Positions 4,522 to 5,166 of a stretch of 5,166 bases of DNA are shown piece by piece. The stretch spans positions 1-5,166 of the forward strand of contig CAZMJM010000031.1 of NCBI GenBank assembly GCA_964566875.1. The letters run 5' to 3'. This DNA is from CAZEQH01 sp964566875 (GTDB lineage: Bacteria > Patescibacteriota > Minisyncoccia > Minisyncoccales > JANBVM01). Under the pieces are notes generated by a model, which made no database searches, was not told the origin of the DNA, and was given only the letters and a program-made list of their open reading frames with translations. The position numbers were made by a program, and so were the translations under genes. How positions within the stretch are numbered: position 1 is the first letter of the stretch; each line of letters opens with the position of its first letter.

Positions 4522-4559
4522 GTCAAAATAAAAATAGCTATTTATAAGGATAGCTATTT
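4522..4559 (-). terminator. Intrinsic terminator of the 58-residue gene
   Basis: A 9-bp perfect stem (AAATAGCTA at 4532-4540, TAGCTATTT at 4551-4559) with a 10-nt loop is followed on the minus strand by TTTATTTTG. It starts two bases beyond the stop codon at 4562. The stem is AT-rich, so its strength is moderate. Confidence 0.7.
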
Positions 4560-4561
4560 AT

Positions 4562-4738
4562 TTAGATAGTAAACTGCCGATGCAGCTCTTCCCAGGTCAT
4601 GGTACCATACTTTTTCTGGTATTCCTCTACCTTCTTCAGTGTCTCAGGGTCTTTTAACAACTTTTCCATCTTTTCATCAAGTCTTTTTATTTCCTCTTCG
4701 ACCTCCTCCTCGGAGAGCTCCTTCTTTTTTCCTGCCAT
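4562..4738 (-). CDS. Small acidic helical protein, 58 residues
   Basis: ATG 4736-4738 opens a 58-residue frame with an excellent ribosome binding site (AGGTGG, 8 nt spacing). The protein is very rich in Glu and Lys. A Lys patch (AGKKKEL) is followed by a long helix or coiled coil (about 9-30, SEEEVEEEIKRLDEKMEKLL). A second helix (31-44, PETLKKVEEYQKKY) ends in GTMTWEELHRQFTI. It has no cysteine, signal or membrane segment. I know no family for it. Its size, charge and WEEL-type tail resemble small antitoxins or adaptor proteins in general, but this is not evidence of function. Its start region carries an 11-bp inverted repeat (4741-4772), which suggests regulation. The DUF3850-type gene lies 86 nt upstream with no clear terminator between, so the two may be cotranscribed. 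Confidence 0.85.
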   Translation of the reverse strand: MAGKKKELSEEEVEEEIKRLDEKMEKLLKDPETLKKVEEYQKKYGTMTWEELHRQFTI

Positions 4739-4740
4739 TT

Positions 4741-4772
4741 TTTAAACCACCTATTTAATATGGTAGTTTAAA
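4741..4772 (-). promoter_or_regulatory. Inverted repeat over promoter and ribosome binding site of the 58-residue gene
   Basis: TTTAAACCACC (4741-4751) and GGTAGTTTAAA (4762-4772) are complementary except at one position, with a 10-nt spacer. On minus-strand RNA that position becomes a U-G pair, giving an 11-bp continuous stem that would bury the AGGTGG ribosome binding site just before the ATG. As DNA it overlaps the candidate -10 box and could be an operator. Confidence 0.55.
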
Positions 4773-4787
4773 AGAAAAAAATGTCAA
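4760..4787 (-). promoter_or_regulatory. Candidate promoter of the 58-residue gene
   Basis: A perfect TTGACA (4782-4787) between two T-runs is followed after 16 nt by TACCAT (4760-4765). The -10 match is 4 of 6. If used, transcription would start near 4752, inside the spacer of the inverted repeat, and the RNA hairpin could form only on longer transcripts from the upstream gene. Confidence 0.4.
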
Positions 4788-4824
4788 AAAAATGGAGAGA
4801 ATGATTATCGTTTTGGCGTATTCC

Positions 4825-5088
4825 TTACTTAAGCTGAATTGCGAAAAATCCTTTTTCTTCAATTTTTTCTTTCTGGCCGAAATCATCAAGTTTAAACTTC
4901 ATGACATAGTCTACCAGCTTTTGTATTTTCCGGCCCGTGTACTGTTTAGTCTCCGGGTCCCACTCTTCCAGTACGAGAGTATCTCCTTCTTTTATGTCAA
5001 AATCAGCCATCCTCAGGTCAAACTTCTTTTTGCCGGAATTTATGAGTTCAAAATAATCCGGCCATGTTTTTTTCTTTATGATTGCCAT
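4825..5088 (-). CDS. ASCH/PUA-like protein of the DUF3850 type
   Basis: This 87-residue protein fits the DUF3850/ASCH group of the PUA-like superfamily, small beta-barrels that bind RNA or, in some ASCH proteins, cut it. Marks are the N-terminal IIKKKTWPDYFELINSGKK (3-21), the signature SGKKKFDLRMADF (18-30, usually K-x-F-E-L-R), KEGDTLVLEEWDPETKQYTGR (33-53, the GD...L.L.EWDP...YTGR core) and a C-terminal strand GFFAIQLK. The length is typical of stand-alone members. The start is ATG 5086-5088; only a GTGAT 2 nt upstream resembles a ribosome binding site, and an AT-rich repeat lies behind it. No clear terminator follows before the 58-residue gene. An RNA-binding role, perhaps in translation or RNA turnover, is family inference. 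Confidence 0.88.
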   Translation of the reverse strand: MAIIKKKTWPDYFELINSGKKKFDLRMADFDIKEGDTLVLEEWDPETKQYTGRKIQKLVDYVMKFKLDDFGQKEKIEEKGFFAIQLK

Positions 5089-5095
5089 ATATCAC

Positions 5096-5128
5096 ATTAA
5101 TTAATTAATTAATTTATTTATTTATTTT
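5096..5128. repeat. AT-only tandem tetranucleotide tract
   Basis: About 4.75 copies of ATTA (5096-5114) run into TATT-type repeats (5115-5128). The tract lies directly upstream of the DUF3850-type gene, where it could act as an easily melted or UP-like promoter region, or vary in length by slippage. Confidence 0.6.
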
Positions 5129-5166
5129 ATTACCATTTGATGTCCTTTTCTCTTTTTTCCTTCCAT
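5122..5166 (-). CDS. Possible C-terminal end of a gene running off the window
   Basis: The minus strand has an open frame from the right edge to a TAA at 5122-5124, with 14 visible codons (MEGKKRKGHQMVIK). It starts exactly at the edge with ATG, so it may be the tail of a longer gene or a chance frame. The basic composition is compatible with a protein C-terminus. No function can be assigned. Confidence 0.3.
   Translation of the reverse strand: MEGKKRKGHQMVIK

Noticed and set aside
4792..5100. Plus-strand 102-residue Phe-rich frame
   Set aside because: It is antisense to the Lys/Glu-rich DUF3850-type gene, which produces Phe/Leu-rich shadows.
5096..5128. CRISPR-like or origin-like repeats
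   Set aside because: The repeats are contiguous AT tetranucleotides without spacers, and no DnaA-box cluster or cas gene is seen.
1..5166. Integron cassette array, suggested by many small same-strand genes each followed by a hairpin
   Set aside because: The hairpins share no common sequence, no GTTRRRY-type core sites recur at gene boundaries, several genes carry their own promoters, and every hairpin is followed by a terminator-like T-tract.

Overview
This AT-rich bacterial window holds a run of small genes, all read from the minus strand. I find eleven credible genes plus the possible tail of a twelfth at the right edge. Two of them, of 54 and 58 codons, are very short and easily missed. 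Transcription runs from high to low coordinates. The Shine-Dalgarno sites (where present), TTGACA-type promoters, intrinsic terminators, and mix of short conserved hypotheticals with lone house-cleaning domains (NUDIX, ASCH/DUF3850, SdpI) suggest a small-genome uncultured bacterium, perhaps of the Patescibacteria/CPR. That placement is inference; no marker gene is present.

Layout from right to left, in the direction of transcription. 5166-5122: possible tail of an incomplete gene. 5088-4825: ASCH/PUA-like DUF3850-type protein. 4738-4562: acidic helical 58-residue protein with an inverted repeat over its start region. 4441-4025: conserved hypothetical of 138 residues. 3890-3726: 54-residue membrane protein, probably translated from a leaderless mRNA. 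3583-3146: NUDIX hydrolase lacking a normal start codon. 3034-2531: cysteine-containing 167-residue protein. 2342-2088: 84-residue hypothetical. 1899-1687: small His/Cys-rich protein. 1561-1211: helical 116-residue hypothetical. 1138-500: SdpI-family membrane protein. 385-44: helical 113-residue hypothetical.

The most distinctive feature is the transcriptional layout. Ten of the eleven complete genes are followed by a recognisable hairpin and T-tract on the minus strand. Several have a TTGACA-type promoter directly behind the previous gene's terminator. The block therefore looks like a series of separate one-gene transcription units rather than an operon. Only the DUF3850-type gene and the 58-residue gene lack a clear terminator between them and could be cotranscribed. 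The genes do not form a recognisable pathway. The likely themes are membrane or stress functions (SdpI, the 54-residue protein), nucleotide or RNA handling (NUDIX, DUF3850) and unknown small proteins, as expected of an accessory region.

I see no rRNA, tRNA, CRISPR array, transposase or integrase. Two intergenic stretches (about 1900-2087 and 2343-2530) contain more GC-rich pieces that may be decayed coding sequence.
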